Shown: piece after piece, positions 40,127-48,654 of the stretch | How positions within the stretch are numbered: the stretch's first letter is position 1 | Layout of the letters: every line of letters begins with the position of its first letter | Source: CAWBOY01 sp963790585 | GTDB lineage: Bacteria > Planctomycetota > Planctomycetia > Gemmatales > Gemmataceae | Length of the DNA: 64,000 bases | NCBI GenBank assembly: GCA_963790585.1 | Contig: CAWBOY010000002.1 | Span: 248,001-312,000 of the forward strand | Reading direction: 5' to 3' | Program-made: the position numbers and the translations under genes | Notes under the pieces: model-generated | Seen by the model: the letters and a program-made list of their open reading frames with translations, nothing else | What the model was told of the DNA's origin: nothing | Databases searched by the model: none

Positions 40127-41380
40127 ATGCGAACGCAATTTCGGCTGTGCCTTGCTTTAGTTCTACTAATGAGCGGCCTATCGATAGGGCTGGCAATAGG
40201 CCCGCCGCGCGGGCCGGCTCCGCGCCCAGTTATTGTACCGCGCCCGATTGTTCATCCGCCCACGGCGATTCCAACTTTGCCGCCAGCCCGCGTGCCGGTG
40301 CGCCCCGCTCCGATTATCCACCCCGCCATTCCGGTTCGACCGGTCGAACCAGTTCGTAGACCAGCTCCGAGCCCTGTTGCCCGGCCGGTTGAGGTGCGCC
40401 CCGTGGTGCGACCCGCGGAAAATCGGCCTATAATCAATCGCACAAACGTCGTCAACGAACGGAATCGCGTAAACAATACGTTTGTGCGAAACTACACAAC
40501 AAATCAAATCCATGTTGAAAATCGTCGTTATGGAGGCTACGGCGGGTGGGCCCCCAACGGCAACTGGTATGGCCATTATTACCACCTGCACGATGATTGG
40601 TATCACGGCGGTTGGCATTACGGTAATTATCACCCAGCTGCTTGGTTTGCGGCCGGAGCCGCTTTCGGCTGGCTCGGTGCGTGGGGTCCAAGTATTACCT
40701 ATTACAACCCTTATTGGATTGCGCCGCCGCAAAACGTCTATGTGCCAGTTGTGCTCAACTATTCTCAGCCAATTCCAGTTCCCGAACCTTTGACTACCCA
40801 GGTTCCGGGCGACGTGCCTTTTGAAGTACCCGCCTCGGGCAGCTCATCGGGATACGGTGATGCATCAGGGGCCGCCGATCCCGACACGGACAAGCAGGCG
40901 GAAGCAAATCGCTTGTTTGAGCAGGCGCGCTCCGCGTTCAAGACCGGCGACTATGGCACAGCGCGTGAATGGGTCGAGAAGGCGATCGCCATCCTACCGG
41001 GCGATGCGCAGCTGCATGAATTTCGTGCCTTGATTCTGTTCGCACAAGGAAAATTCAAAGAAGCCGCGGGAGCTGTTTACGCCGTGCTAGCTGCCGGTCC
41101 TGGATGGGACTGGGCCACGTTGCGGTCACAATACCCTGACAACGATACTTACACAAAACAGCTGCGCACCCTGGAGCAAGTTCAGCGGGACAATCCGAAT
41201 AGTCCGGAACTCAGCTTTTTGCTTGCGTACCAATACCTTTGCATCAACGCCCCTGATTCCGCGCAGCGAATGTTGGAGAATACGTTACGCTCGAATCCGA
41301 AGGATCAGCTGGCAGCCAGGCTGCTTGCGATGCTGAAGGCGCCGCAAAATAACGACGATCGACCGCAGCCAAGACCCTGA
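40127..41380 (+). CDS. Exported protein with Pro-rich, Tyr/His/Trp/Gly-rich and TPR regions
   Basis: 417 residues. A signal peptide (RTQFRLCLALVLLMSGLSIG), residues 25-105 are Pro/Arg/Val-rich with repeats such as RPAP, PVRPV and HPP, residues 130-180 are rich in Gly, Tyr, His and Trp (RRYGGYGGWAPNGNWYGHYY, DDWYHGGWHYGNYHP), then a hydrophobic patch (AAWFAAGAAFGWLGAWG) and from residue 255 TPR-like helices (ANRLFEQARSAFKTGDYGTA, SPELSFLLAYQYLCINAPDS). The low-complexity His/Trp/Tyr block could bind metal or polysaccharide; that is only inferred. The next gene on the strand encodes another secreted, low-complexity protein. Confidence 0.8.
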   Translation: MRTQFRLCLALVLLMSGLSIGLAIGPPRGPAPRPVIVPRPIVHPPTAIPTLPPARVPVRPAPIIHPAIPVRPVEPVRRPAPSPVARPVEVRPVVRPAENRPIINRTNVVNERNRVNNTFVRNYTTNQIHVENRRYGGYGGWAPNGNWYGHYYHLHDDWYHGGWHYGNYHPAAWFAAGAAFGWLGAWGPSITYYNPYWIAPPQNVYVPVVLNYSQPIPVPEPLTTQVPGDVPFEVPASGSSSGYGDASGAADPDTDKQAEANRLFEQARSAFKTGDYGTAREWVEKAIAILPGDAQLHEFRALILFAQGKFKEAAGAVYAVLAAGPGWDWATLRSQYPDNDTYTKQLRTLEQVQRDNPNSPELSFLLAYQYLCINAPDSAQRMLENTLRSNPKDQLAARLLAMLKAPQNNDDRPQPRP

Positions 41381-41412
41381 CGGCGCAACTCCGACAAGTG
41401 GAGTCGTCGGCA

Positions 41413-41456
41413 GCCCCACCCAGATCTTTCCCGGACAATCGCGGGCCTGGGTGGGG
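41413..41456. terminator. Terminator-like hairpin
   Basis: GCCCCACCCAG (41413-41423) and its complement CTGGGTGGGG(T) around 41446-41456 enclose a 22-base loop. It begins about 30 bases after the stop of the Pro-rich protein gene; no long T run follows, so strength is uncertain. Confidence 0.45.
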
Positions 41457-41601
41457 TAGCAACTTGCTTCAGTGACGCGGCGAGCGTAAAATGCACAATT
41501 AATGAGGTCAATTCCCTGGTCTTCGCCATTGGGAATGAGTTGCCCTCGCAAAATTTCGCAGCACGGAATCAAACACCTTTTTTTCGAATTCGGAGAGACC
41601 T

Positions 41602-42939
41602 ATGCGCATCTCCACCAGGCATGTCACGACAATGATGCTCGCGGCGGCAGCTTTTGCGACCGCAGTGCCGGTCCAGGCCCAGCTGATCCGCCCTAATGTC
41701 CCCGGGTCCGTTCGGAGCGGTTTAGCGCCCGCGATCAACCAAGGCCTGAGGGTCGGCGCCGCCATGAATTTGCAACAATATGCGGTGAATTCCGCCATCC
41801 TTGGCCGAGTGGCGGCCATCGACACGGCGGCTGCGCTAACGTCGCCTTTGTATGCTTCGCCGTTGAGCGTCGTGCCGAATTATCCGGTTTTGACTTCGGG
41901 ATACAATTCAGCCGCCCCCGCGTATTTGTCTGTTCCAAGTTATGGCACTCCAGGTGCGACATTAACTACGACAGGCGGCGACCCGTATGCCTCCCTCGCA
42001 CCAACTGCAGGGCTTCCCGTACCCTACAACCCCTACAATCCTTATAATTCCGCCTATGCCGATCCCTACGGTGGCTATTTGCGCGGCGTCGCTGACCTTG
42101 TGAATTCACAGGGCCAATACATGATGCAGGAGCAACAAGCACGCATAACTCAAAATCAAGCCGATTCCGGCAGACTCGACCTGCGCCGTAAAGCATGGGA
42201 GCAAGCCGCGTGGGAACAAAAAATGACGCCGAGCGTTGAACAAATGCGGCAGTATGAGATGAAACAACAATTGAGCCGAGCGATCTCGAACCCGCCCGCC
42301 AATGAAGTGTGGGACGGCACGGCCCTTAATAACATTTTCGATAGCCTTCGCGATCGCCAGGCGGCCGGCGCCAAGGGACCGAACGTGCCGCTCGATCCAG
42401 AGACACTCAAGAAGATCAACGTTCTCGTCAGTGGTGGCAACGGCAACGTTGGTCTGTTGAAAAATAGCGGCGACTTGAGCTGGCCGTTCTCTTTGACCTC
42501 GGATGAATTCAAAGAGGGGCGTGAAAAGCTCTCGAAGCTGATTCCCGAGGCCGTCCAACAGGTTCGCTTCAATAATAAGGTAGGCATCGCGACTTTGCGT
42601 GACATCATTGCCGCGCAGAAGAGCCTGCGTGAGACTTTGGAGCGGAAGAACACAAGCGACCTGACGCCGTCTGAAACTCTGGAAGCGCGCCGCTACCTCA
42701 ATCAGATCGACGACGCGATCAAAGCGTTGCAAGATCCGAATGTTGGGAATTACTTTAACACCTGGATCGTTAAGGGCAACAACGTGGCCGACGTCGTCGA
42801 CTACATGGCCAAAACCGGCATCAAGTTCGCGCCGGCGACCCAGGGTACGCAGGATGCCTATCGCGCGCTCCATACGCGCATGGTCGCCTATTACCGCGGT
42901 TTGTCCGACACGGCCAACGCGTCGACGGCCCCAAAGTGA
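41602..42939 (+). CDS. Secreted low-complexity planctomycete protein
   Basis: 445 residues. The signal peptide ends in VPVQAQ (RISTRHVTTMMLAAAAFATA precedes). Then follow an Asn/Pro/Tyr/Ser-rich part (PVPYNPYNPYNSAYADPYGG, residues 140-160) and a helical, Gln-rich part (QYMMQEQQARITQNQADSGR, MTPSVEQMRQYEMKQQLSRA). The last 200 residues (IFDSLRDRQAAGAKGPNV, GVAT-type text IATLRDIIAAQKSLRETLE) are helical. No domain is recognised. Such proteins are abundant in Gemmata. The palindrome of family D begins 27 bases after the stop. Confidence 0.75.
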   Translation: MRISTRHVTTMMLAAAAFATAVPVQAQLIRPNVPGSVRSGLAPAINQGLRVGAAMNLQQYAVNSAILGRVAAIDTAAALTSPLYASPLSVVPNYPVLTSGYNSAAPAYLSVPSYGTPGATLTTTGGDPYASLAPTAGLPVPYNPYNPYNSAYADPYGGYLRGVADLVNSQGQYMMQEQQARITQNQADSGRLDLRRKAWEQAAWEQKMTPSVEQMRQYEMKQQLSRAISNPPANEVWDGTALNNIFDSLRDRQAAGAKGPNVPLDPETLKKINVLVSGGNGNVGLLKNSGDLSWPFSLTSDEFKEGREKLSKLIPEAVQQVRFNNKVGIATLRDIIAAQKSLRETLERKNTSDLTPSETLEARRYLNQIDDAIKALQDPNVGNYFNTWIVKGNNVADVVDYMAKTGIKFAPATQGTQDAYRALHTRMVAYYRGLSDTANASTAPK

Positions 42940-42966
42940 GCCGCTGACATGGTGTTCGAGCGAAGC

Positions 42967-43184
42967 TTAGAGGCTATCCGAAAAAGGGGTCAGGTACCGT
43001 TGTGCGAAGCACCCTTCGGGCCGTTCCGGCAATGGTACCTGACCTGCTCTGTAGAAAACCTAACAAGCCGAGGCGAGCGGGGCGTATAAACGCCCTGGTT
43101 TTCGCCGAACCAGGGCGTTCACACGCCCCGCTCGCTGGGGTTTTCTACAGAGCATACCTGACCCCTTTTTCGGATAGGCTCTTA
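42967..43184. repeat. Nested palindrome, family D (copy 1, 218 bp)
   Basis: Outer arms: TTAGAGGCTATCCGAAAAAG (42967-) and the complement ending CGGATAGGCTCTTA at 43184. Inside lies an inner palindrome with arms TGCTCTGTAGAAAACC / GGTTTTCTACAGAGCA and in its centre CGAGCGGGGCG...CGCCCCGCTCG with CGCCCTGG. A third small hairpin (GGTCAGGTACC...GGTACCTGACC) occupies the left side only. Compared with copy 2 (48391) the whole element lies in the opposite orientation. Confidence 0.9.
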
Positions 43185-43189
43185 AAATC

Positions 43190-43221
43190 GCACGAGGCCG
43201 GCATTGTTGCCGGCCTCGTGC
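43190..43221. terminator. Strong GC-rich hairpin between D1 and the PEP-hydrolase gene
   Basis: GCACGAGGCCGGCA and TGCCGGCCTCGTGC are exact complements with a 4-base loop. It stands between palindrome D1 and the ATG at 43241, only 19 bases upstream of the start codon; it may end transcription from upstream or form a structured leader. Confidence 0.6.
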
Positions 43222-43240
43222 ATTTAAACGAGACAGCGCC

Positions 43241-44071
43241 ATGAGCAACTCGCGCGCGGAATGTTTGCGAAGGCTACATGCACAGGTCGCTGCCGGCCGT
43301 GCTATTTTGGGCGGCGGAGCCGGCACCGGTCTGTCCGCGAAATGCGCGGAAGCTGGCGGTGCGGATCTCATCATCATCTACAATTCCGGCCGATTTCGCA
43401 TGGCCGGTCGCGGCAGCCTCAGCGGCATGATGCCTTATGGCGATGCCAATCAAATTGTCCTCGATATGGCGCGCGAGGTTCTACCGATCGTCGAATACAC
43501 GCCGGTGCTGGCAGGCGTTTGTGGCACCGATCCCTTTCGCGTCATGAAAAGGTTTCTTATTGAAGTTAAACAGACCGGATTTTGCGGAGTGCAAAACTTT
43601 CCTACTGTCGGCCTGATCGACGGCGTTTTCAGGCAAAACCTCGAAGAGACGGGCATGGGTTTTGACAAGGAAGTGGAAATGATCGCACTCGCGCATGACC
43701 TCGATCTCCTGACTTGCCCTTATGTTTTTAACGCGGAGGAAGCACGGGCCATGGCGAATGCCGGGGCTGATGTGCTAATTCCTCACATGGGCCTGACAAC
43801 GAAAGGCACCATTGGCGCGCAAACGGCGCTAACTCTCGAAGAATCGGCCAAGCGCGTTCAAGAGATGCGCGACGCCGCCGCTGCGATCAATCCGTCTATT
43901 CTCGTCCTTTGCCACGGCGGCCCCATCGCCGAGCCGGCCGATGCCCAATTCATTCTTAGCCATACCCATGGCGTTGTCGGCTTTTTTGGGGCCTCGAGTA
44001 TTGAGCGCCTGCCGACCGAGGTTGCAATCACTGGGTGCGTGCGGCAATTCAAAGCCATGCGTATTCGGTAA
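43241..44071 (+). CDS. Phosphoenolpyruvate-hydrolase-family TIM-barrel protein
   Basis: 276 residues with a TIM-barrel fold. Motifs: ILGGGAGTGLSAKCAEAGGAD, IYNSGRFRMAGRGSLSGMMPYG, CGTDPFRVMKRFLI, GVQNFPTVGLIDGVFRQNLE and GADVLIPHMGLTTKGTIGA. These are the conserved blocks of the PEP-hydrolase-like family (PF09370-like). In many genomes the partner is a Tm-1/UPF0261 ATP-binding protein, sometimes fused; no such partner is next to it here. The activity in bacteria is poorly known. The hairpin at 43190-43221 and palindrome D1 precede it. Confidence 0.88.
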   Translation: MSNSRAECLRRLHAQVAAGRAILGGGAGTGLSAKCAEAGGADLIIIYNSGRFRMAGRGSLSGMMPYGDANQIVLDMAREVLPIVEYTPVLAGVCGTDPFRVMKRFLIEVKQTGFCGVQNFPTVGLIDGVFRQNLEETGMGFDKEVEMIALAHDLDLLTCPYVFNAEEARAMANAGADVLIPHMGLTTKGTIGAQTALTLEESAKRVQEMRDAAAAINPSILVLCHGGPIAEPADAQFILSHTHGVVGFFGASSIERLPTEVAITGCVRQFKAMRIR

Positions 44072-44103
44072 ATTGGCTCAGCGGACCGGCGGAACGGTGG
44101 CGT

Positions 44104-44978
44104 TTACCATCCCGCCAAGGCGACTCCGAAGACGACCACGGCCGCGACCATGCAGTAGTAGCCGAAATACTTCCAGCCACCCCTTTCCAACACCTGCCCC
44201 AGCAGCCGTAACGCTACCATGCCTGCAAGAAAGCTGAAGACCATGCCCACAAGGCCAGGAAGAGCAAGACCCAAAACCGATTCACTCGCAAGCATTTTCT
44301 CTTTATATAGCTTGTAGACACCTCGCCCGATCACGGCGGGCGTCAGGACGACGGCGAGGGCGAAGCTAAAATCCTCCGATAATTTACGATTGATACCGCA
44401 ATAAAAGCCCGTCGATATCGTAGCGCCCGATCGGGACAATCCACGAAATGGCAGGCAGAGCGCCTGGACGAACCCGATAATCATGGCCGAAACTGGCGAA
44501 ACCGTCGGTTTGAACGCTGTCTCCTCAAACCATGAAGCAATAAGGATTATAAAACTGACCACCAGCAAGCTACAGCCGATTAACGGCAGACTCTTGAAGA
44601 GTACTTCAATCTCTTGATTTTCGCCCGGAAAAAATTGTGGTAGAACGATTTTTTCGAAGAGTTTGACCAACGTATATCCAACGACCGCAGTAACGAGGCT
44701 GGCCAGCAAAACCATCCAAACAAAGGAATGAGAACCGACCATTAGCTTGCGCGCTTGGCGTCCGGGTAAATCAAGTCCAGCCAGCGCCGGCAAAAATAGA
44801 AAAGCACGGCGAACATGGTGCCGGTGTGCAACATCACAAGCAGAAATACCTGCTTGCCGCTCGACGGATCAAGGCCCATCAGTTTCTGCGCGAGGATGAC
44901 ATGCGCCGAACTCGACACAGGCAATAACTCCGCCAGCCCCTGGAGAACGGCGAGAACCAGAATTTGAAGATATTCCAT
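44104..44978 (-). CDS. uppP: Undecaprenyl-diphosphate phosphatase (frameshifted)
   Basis: About 291 residues. Recycles the C55 lipid carrier needed for peptidoglycan and polysaccharide synthesis, in the inner membrane. The first part (from ATG 44976-44978) has LQGLAELLPVSSSAHVIL, the catalytic ExxP-SSSAH segment; the second frame has FRGLSRSGATISTGFYCGI, the phosphatase PGxSRSG block, plus eight or so membrane helices in total. One missing base near 44752 breaks the frame; the joined text ...DAKRAKLMVGSHSFVWM reads normally. As this gene is usually needed for growth, the break is likelier to be a sequence error than a true mutation. Convergent with the PEP-hydrolase gene. Confidence 0.92.
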
Positions 44979-45111
44979 TGGGAGAGTCTATCATGCTAAA
45001 GGTTTTAGTTAGCGGCTCGCGGCAAAAGCCGTTCATCGAATTGTTGACCACATCTTTGTATGTCGACATTCTGACCGCGCGGCACGAAACCAACGCAAAT
45101 GGTTGTGAGCA

Positions 45112-46346
45112 TCAATCGTAATTTCGGTCGCTCGCATTGGATTCCGGGCCTTCGCGCAGGTTTACACCCAAGATAGGAAACAGGCAAGCCAACGCATAGG
45201 CGGCGAAGACAATTAAGACGCCATCGAGTGGCAACCTCGGCCCATGCAAGGCCTCCGCATGACCGAGAAGATAAGGTACCGGAAGCCACATCACGGCGAG
45301 GGTCGCGAAGATAGACTCCTGACGCCACGGAAAAGACCAGCGCCAGCCCAAAAACGCCAGAAGGAACACGCCGAGCAGCCAGGCAACCGCAATTCGAGTC
45401 ATTGAAATGTTTTCAAAATCAGCCGAGTCTTTTCCGCTAGCCAGCTGCACTACGGTCGTTTTGCCGAAGAGAAAACTTAATCCTACTTTCATGCGCTTCT
45501 CGACCAGGGCGACAGGATCGCGCCAAAGGGCATCCACGAGCGCGCGGGCCTCGAGCCTACACAACGCCTTGCGATCTTTGGCATCCGGCTGAAACTCGAG
45601 TTGTTGTCCATCTGCTTTGTTCCCTTCCCATAGGTTTTGATAAACGGCTTGGACGAATACCAAAGGTTCCTTGTCGGTGCGAAATTCATGAACCATCCAG
45701 GGTGCGATGCCGTTGGCAAAACCGAGAAATGCGAGTAACGAACAAAGCCAACCACGTGGTAGCACGCGCATGCGGAGTAAGAAAACGGCCACGGCAACAA
45801 ACGCGAAGGGGAAGCAGGCGGCGCGAATGAGGCAGAGACCGGCAAGCGACAGGCCAAACAGCAAGCTGCTGAATGGGCCGCGCTGGAGCAATGCGGCCGT
45901 ACCCGAATAAAGAGCAATCGAGAGTATAAAACTCGACAACACGCCATCGCTCAGTTCGCTAACGTTGACGATGCTCAAAGGATAGACGGCGTAGGCAATT
46001 CCCGCGAACAACCCCACCAAGCTGCTCTGAAACGCAGCCCGTGCGAAAAGGAAATAAAATAGCCCCGACAAGGTTCCAGCGCCGCTTGAATAAAGCGCGG
46101 CAGCGATTCTGCCGCGACGCCGAGGCGCGGCGCTTCGGCATCTAGTTGTCGGAACCAGCCATAGCCGGGCGATAACGAAGTGCCGGTGTTCGTTGAAAAT
46201 TTGTCGGTCTGCGCACGCACCGGGCCGGAGCTTTGACCATTTGCGCAATACACGATCAGATAGCCAGCCCGCGCTCCGCCGCCGATTGTGAGTATAAGTA
46301 ATACAAGCAGCCAATCGAGCAGGGTGAACGGTTTTATCGTTGCCAT
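45112..46346 (-). CDS. Polytopic membrane glycosyltransferase, family 39-like (frameshifted)
   Basis: About 411 residues from the ATG at 46344-46346 (ATIKPFTLLDWLLVLLILTI). Ten or more membrane segments; GGGARAGYLIVYCANG, LDAEAPRLGVAAESL, FFAR-type helices and the long C-terminal luminal loop region (VYQNLWEGNKADGQQLEF, DPVALVEKRMKVGLSFLFGK) are compatible with ArnT/dolichyl-phosphate-mannose-type transferases, which move sugars from lipid carriers. The frame changes once near 46090. The DE-type catalytic motif of the first luminal loop is not clearly visible; the assignment is by topology and general resemblance, so moderate. It neighbours uppP, which fits lipid-linked sugar chemistry. Confidence 0.65.
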
Positions 46347-46531
46347 TACTTCACCTTTTCGGTGCCGAAGCCGATGCGTGTCGTGCGCGGTGGCGTCAGG
46401 CGTGTAGAATATAATACGTTGTTGGACTTCGCATCGCCCATTGGCCGTTCCTTGACTGTTCTCGAAACGTGCCCTACAAATGACGGGATTCTCGCGGATG
46501 CACACCGGACGGAAAGCCAAAAGGCGCAATC

Positions 46532-47161
46532 ATGAGTGACCTAACAGGTCGGCCTCGCCGCCCGACACTGCCGACGAAGAATGGCACCCCACTGAGAGTC
46601 GATCACGCTCGTATTGAGGCGGCCGTCCGTGAAATTCTGCTTGCCGTTGGCGAAGACCCTGATCGCGAGGGGCTCCAGGAGACGCCGGCGCGCGTGGCCC
46701 GCATGTACGCGGAGATCTTTGCCGGACTCAATCAAGATCCGCGCGAGTACCTTCGGAAGACGTTTACGCAGAAATATGACGAGATGGTTCTTGTCAAAGA
46801 CATTCGCTTTGAAAGTTGCTGTGAGCACCATTTATTGCCGTTTTTCGGCCAGGCGCACATTGGCTATCTGCCGAATGGAAAAATCGTCGGCTTAAGCAAA
46901 ATAGCGCGGGTCGTCGAAGCCTTAGCTCGTCGGCCACAGGTCCAGGAACGAATGACGGAAGATGTGGCCGATCTGCTCATGAACGAACTCGACGCCCGCG
47001 GCGTCGGCGTCATCGTCGAAGCCTCGCACACTTGTATGACAATCCGTGGCATTCGCAAGCCAGACAGCCTTTGCGTGACGAGCGCGATGCGTGGTGTATT
47101 CCGCGACAGTCAGGCGACACGTAACGAGATGCTGTCCCTTGTTCGCGGAGCGCGGGGTTGA
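46532..47161 (+). CDS. folE: GTP cyclohydrolase I
   Basis: 209 residues. Converts GTP to 7,8-dihydroneopterin triphosphate, the first step of folate and pterin synthesis. All landmarks are present: GEDPDREGLQETPARVARMY, FESCCEHHLLPFFGQAHIGY (zinc Cys and catalytic His), VGLSKIARVVEALARRPQ, and EASHTCMTIRGIRKP (second zinc Cys). Length and order are those of the homodecameric type IA enzyme. The ATG at 46532 is the natural start. The membrane-protein gene begins one base after its stop codon, indicating an operon. Confidence 0.97.
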   Translation: MSDLTGRPRRPTLPTKNGTPLRVDHARIEAAVREILLAVGEDPDREGLQETPARVARMYAEIFAGLNQDPREYLRKTFTQKYDEMVLVKDIRFESCCEHHLLPFFGQAHIGYLPNGKIVGLSKIARVVEALARRPQVQERMTEDVADLLMNELDARGVGVIVEASHTCMTIRGIRKPDSLCVTSAMRGVFRDSQATRNEMLSLVRGARG

Positions 47162-47162
47162 G

Positions 47163-47909
47163 ATGCTTGCGGTTTTCTGCCTCCGCCTTGCCGTCGGCAT
47201 GATCGCGACGCTGCTTCTCTTGTCACCGTCCCAAATTCAGCCGCGCTATTATCGCGTTCACTTTCTGATTGCTTTTGGCCTCACCGCAACCGCTTTGTTC
47301 GATCCGGGGATAGCGGTCGATTTTCAGGTTCGCGGTTTTTCTATTCTGGGTTTGGTTCTCGCCTTCGCCGGATCATTCTCTTGGTCACTCGAACAGACGC
47401 CGTTCGGGCGGACTTTAATCGTAGCCACCGGGGTTTGCCTGGCCGCGACACTCCTCTCATTGGAAATCTCGTCGCAACCGACGCCGCCAATTGCCTGGGT
47501 ACTCCTGGGTGACGTCGCTTCCGCTGCTGTCCTGGGAACGACGCTATCAGCTATGCTTCTCGGCCATCATTATTTGGTAGCCCCCAGCATGTCGATTAAA
47601 CCGCTACTCAATCTACTTGGCGCGATGACAGTGGCGCTATGCGTGCGAATGGCGGTAGATGGTGCCGCGCTCGCCGGGTCCCTCACGCAGGGACCTACGA
47701 GCTCTTTGGATTCTGATATGATGATTTGGTTGCCCGCCCGCTGGCTGATTGGGTTCGTCGGTCCGCTCGCGCTTACCTGGATGGCTTGGCAGACGGCCAA
47801 GATTCGTTCAACCCAATCCGCGACCGGCATCCTTTATGTCGTTGTGATTTTCACGTTCCTGGGCGAGTTGACGAGTCAACTCCTGCGGGACAAAGGCGTC
47901 ACCCTGTGA
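47163..47909 (+). CDS. Hydrophobic integral membrane protein, unknown family
   Basis: 248 residues beginning LAVFCLRLAVGMIATLLLL; ATG at 47163 follows the folE stop directly. Eight or so membrane helices (e.g. FSILGLVLAFAGSFSWSLEQ, VLLGDVASAAVLGTTLSAM, LIGFVGPLALTWMAWQTAKI). The arrangement is a smooth bundle without charged active-site residues, so a scaffold or small transporter is possible. I do not recognise a family. Translationally coupled to the zinc-ribbon gene at its end (GTGA overlap). Confidence 0.75.
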   Translation: MLAVFCLRLAVGMIATLLLLSPSQIQPRYYRVHFLIAFGLTATALFDPGIAVDFQVRGFSILGLVLAFAGSFSWSLEQTPFGRTLIVATGVCLAATLLSLEISSQPTPPIAWVLLGDVASAAVLGTTLSAMLLGHHYLVAPSMSIKPLLNLLGAMTVALCVRMAVDGAALAGSLTQGPTSSLDSDMMIWLPARWLIGFVGPLALTWMAWQTAKIRSTQSATGILYVVVIFTFLGELTSQLLRDKGVTL

Positions 47910-48394
47910 ATGCGACCTTTCCTTGTTCTGTCTGCAACATTCCGATTCGCACCGAGCTACCCACCGATGTCGAGCCGAGCTGCCCCGTCTGCTCTCGGCT
48001 GCTGCCGTTGGCGGACGCGCAATGCAATCCAAAGCTTCCATCCTGCGCGGTATGCGGCGCCCGTGAATTTTACACCAAGAAAGACTTTCCCCAGAGCCTT
48101 GGCATGTTCATTCTCTTGGCAGGGCTCATCGGCGCTACGATTACATACTATTTCTATCTGACTGTGGCGACTTGGGCGATTTTTATTGGATCGGCGCTTC
48201 TTGACGTCGTGCTTTATCTGTGGGTCAAAGACGCTGTGGTCTGCTATCGCTGCAACGCTCATTTCCGGGGCGTGGATCCAAGTCCTCGATTTGCTCCGTT
48301 TGACCTGGGAACCTTTGAGCGCTATCGGCAAGAACGGATACGACGGGATGAATTACAGCGAGCAGGGCGGGATCATGGTGGATCGCGAGCTTAG
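47906..48394 (+). CDS. Membrane protein with two zinc-ribbon-like cysteine pairs
   Basis: 162 residues with GTG start overlapping the previous stop. Cys pairs at 7/10, 26/29 (CSVC, CPVC), 47/50 and 113/116 (CAVC, CYRC) could bind two zinc ions; the last two pairs are separated by two membrane segments at about 65-85 and 87-107, so the ribbon halves would meet across the membrane-proximal face. The stop TAG at 48392-48394 is formed by the first bases of palindrome D2 (which begins at 48391), so the element may have supplied the stop and trimmed the original C-terminus. Function unknown. Confidence 0.75.
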   Translation: MNATFPCSVCNIPIRTELPTDVEPSCPVCSRLLPLADAQCNPKLPSCAVCGAREFYTKKDFPQSLGMFILLAGLIGATITYYFYLTVATWAIFIGSALLDVVLYLWVKDAVVCYRCNAHFRGVDPSPRFAPFDLGTFERYRQERIRRDELQRAGRDHGGSRA

Positions 48395-48580
48395 AGCCTA
48401 TCCGAAAAAGGGGTCAGACCTGCTCTGTAGAAAACCCCAGCGAGCGGGGCGTGTGAACGCCCTGGTTCGGCGAAAACCAGGGCGTTTACACGCCCCGCTC
48501 GCCTCGGCTTGTTAGGTTTTCTACAGAGCAGGTCTGACCCCTTTTTCGGATCTGACCCCCTTTTTCGGATAGGCTCTTAA
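48391..48580. repeat. Nested palindrome, family D (copy 2, 190 bp)
   Basis: Outer arms TTAGAGCCTATCCGAAAAAG / CTTTTTCGGATAGGCTCTTA, an inner palindrome with arms TGCTCTGTAGAAAACC and GGTTTTCTACAGAGCA and a centre CGAGCGGGGCGTGTGAACGC...CGCCCCGCTCG. The innermost part is the reverse complement of that in copy 1. At the right side the 'GGTCTGACCCCTTTTTCGGAT' piece is present twice in tandem, as if a short unit were duplicated. Confidence 0.9.
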
Positions 48581-48654
48581 GGGAAACCGATATCCATCCA
48601 TTCCTGAGTCCGCATTCATCGTGACGATACGCGCGTTTCTTGGTTACATCCTTT

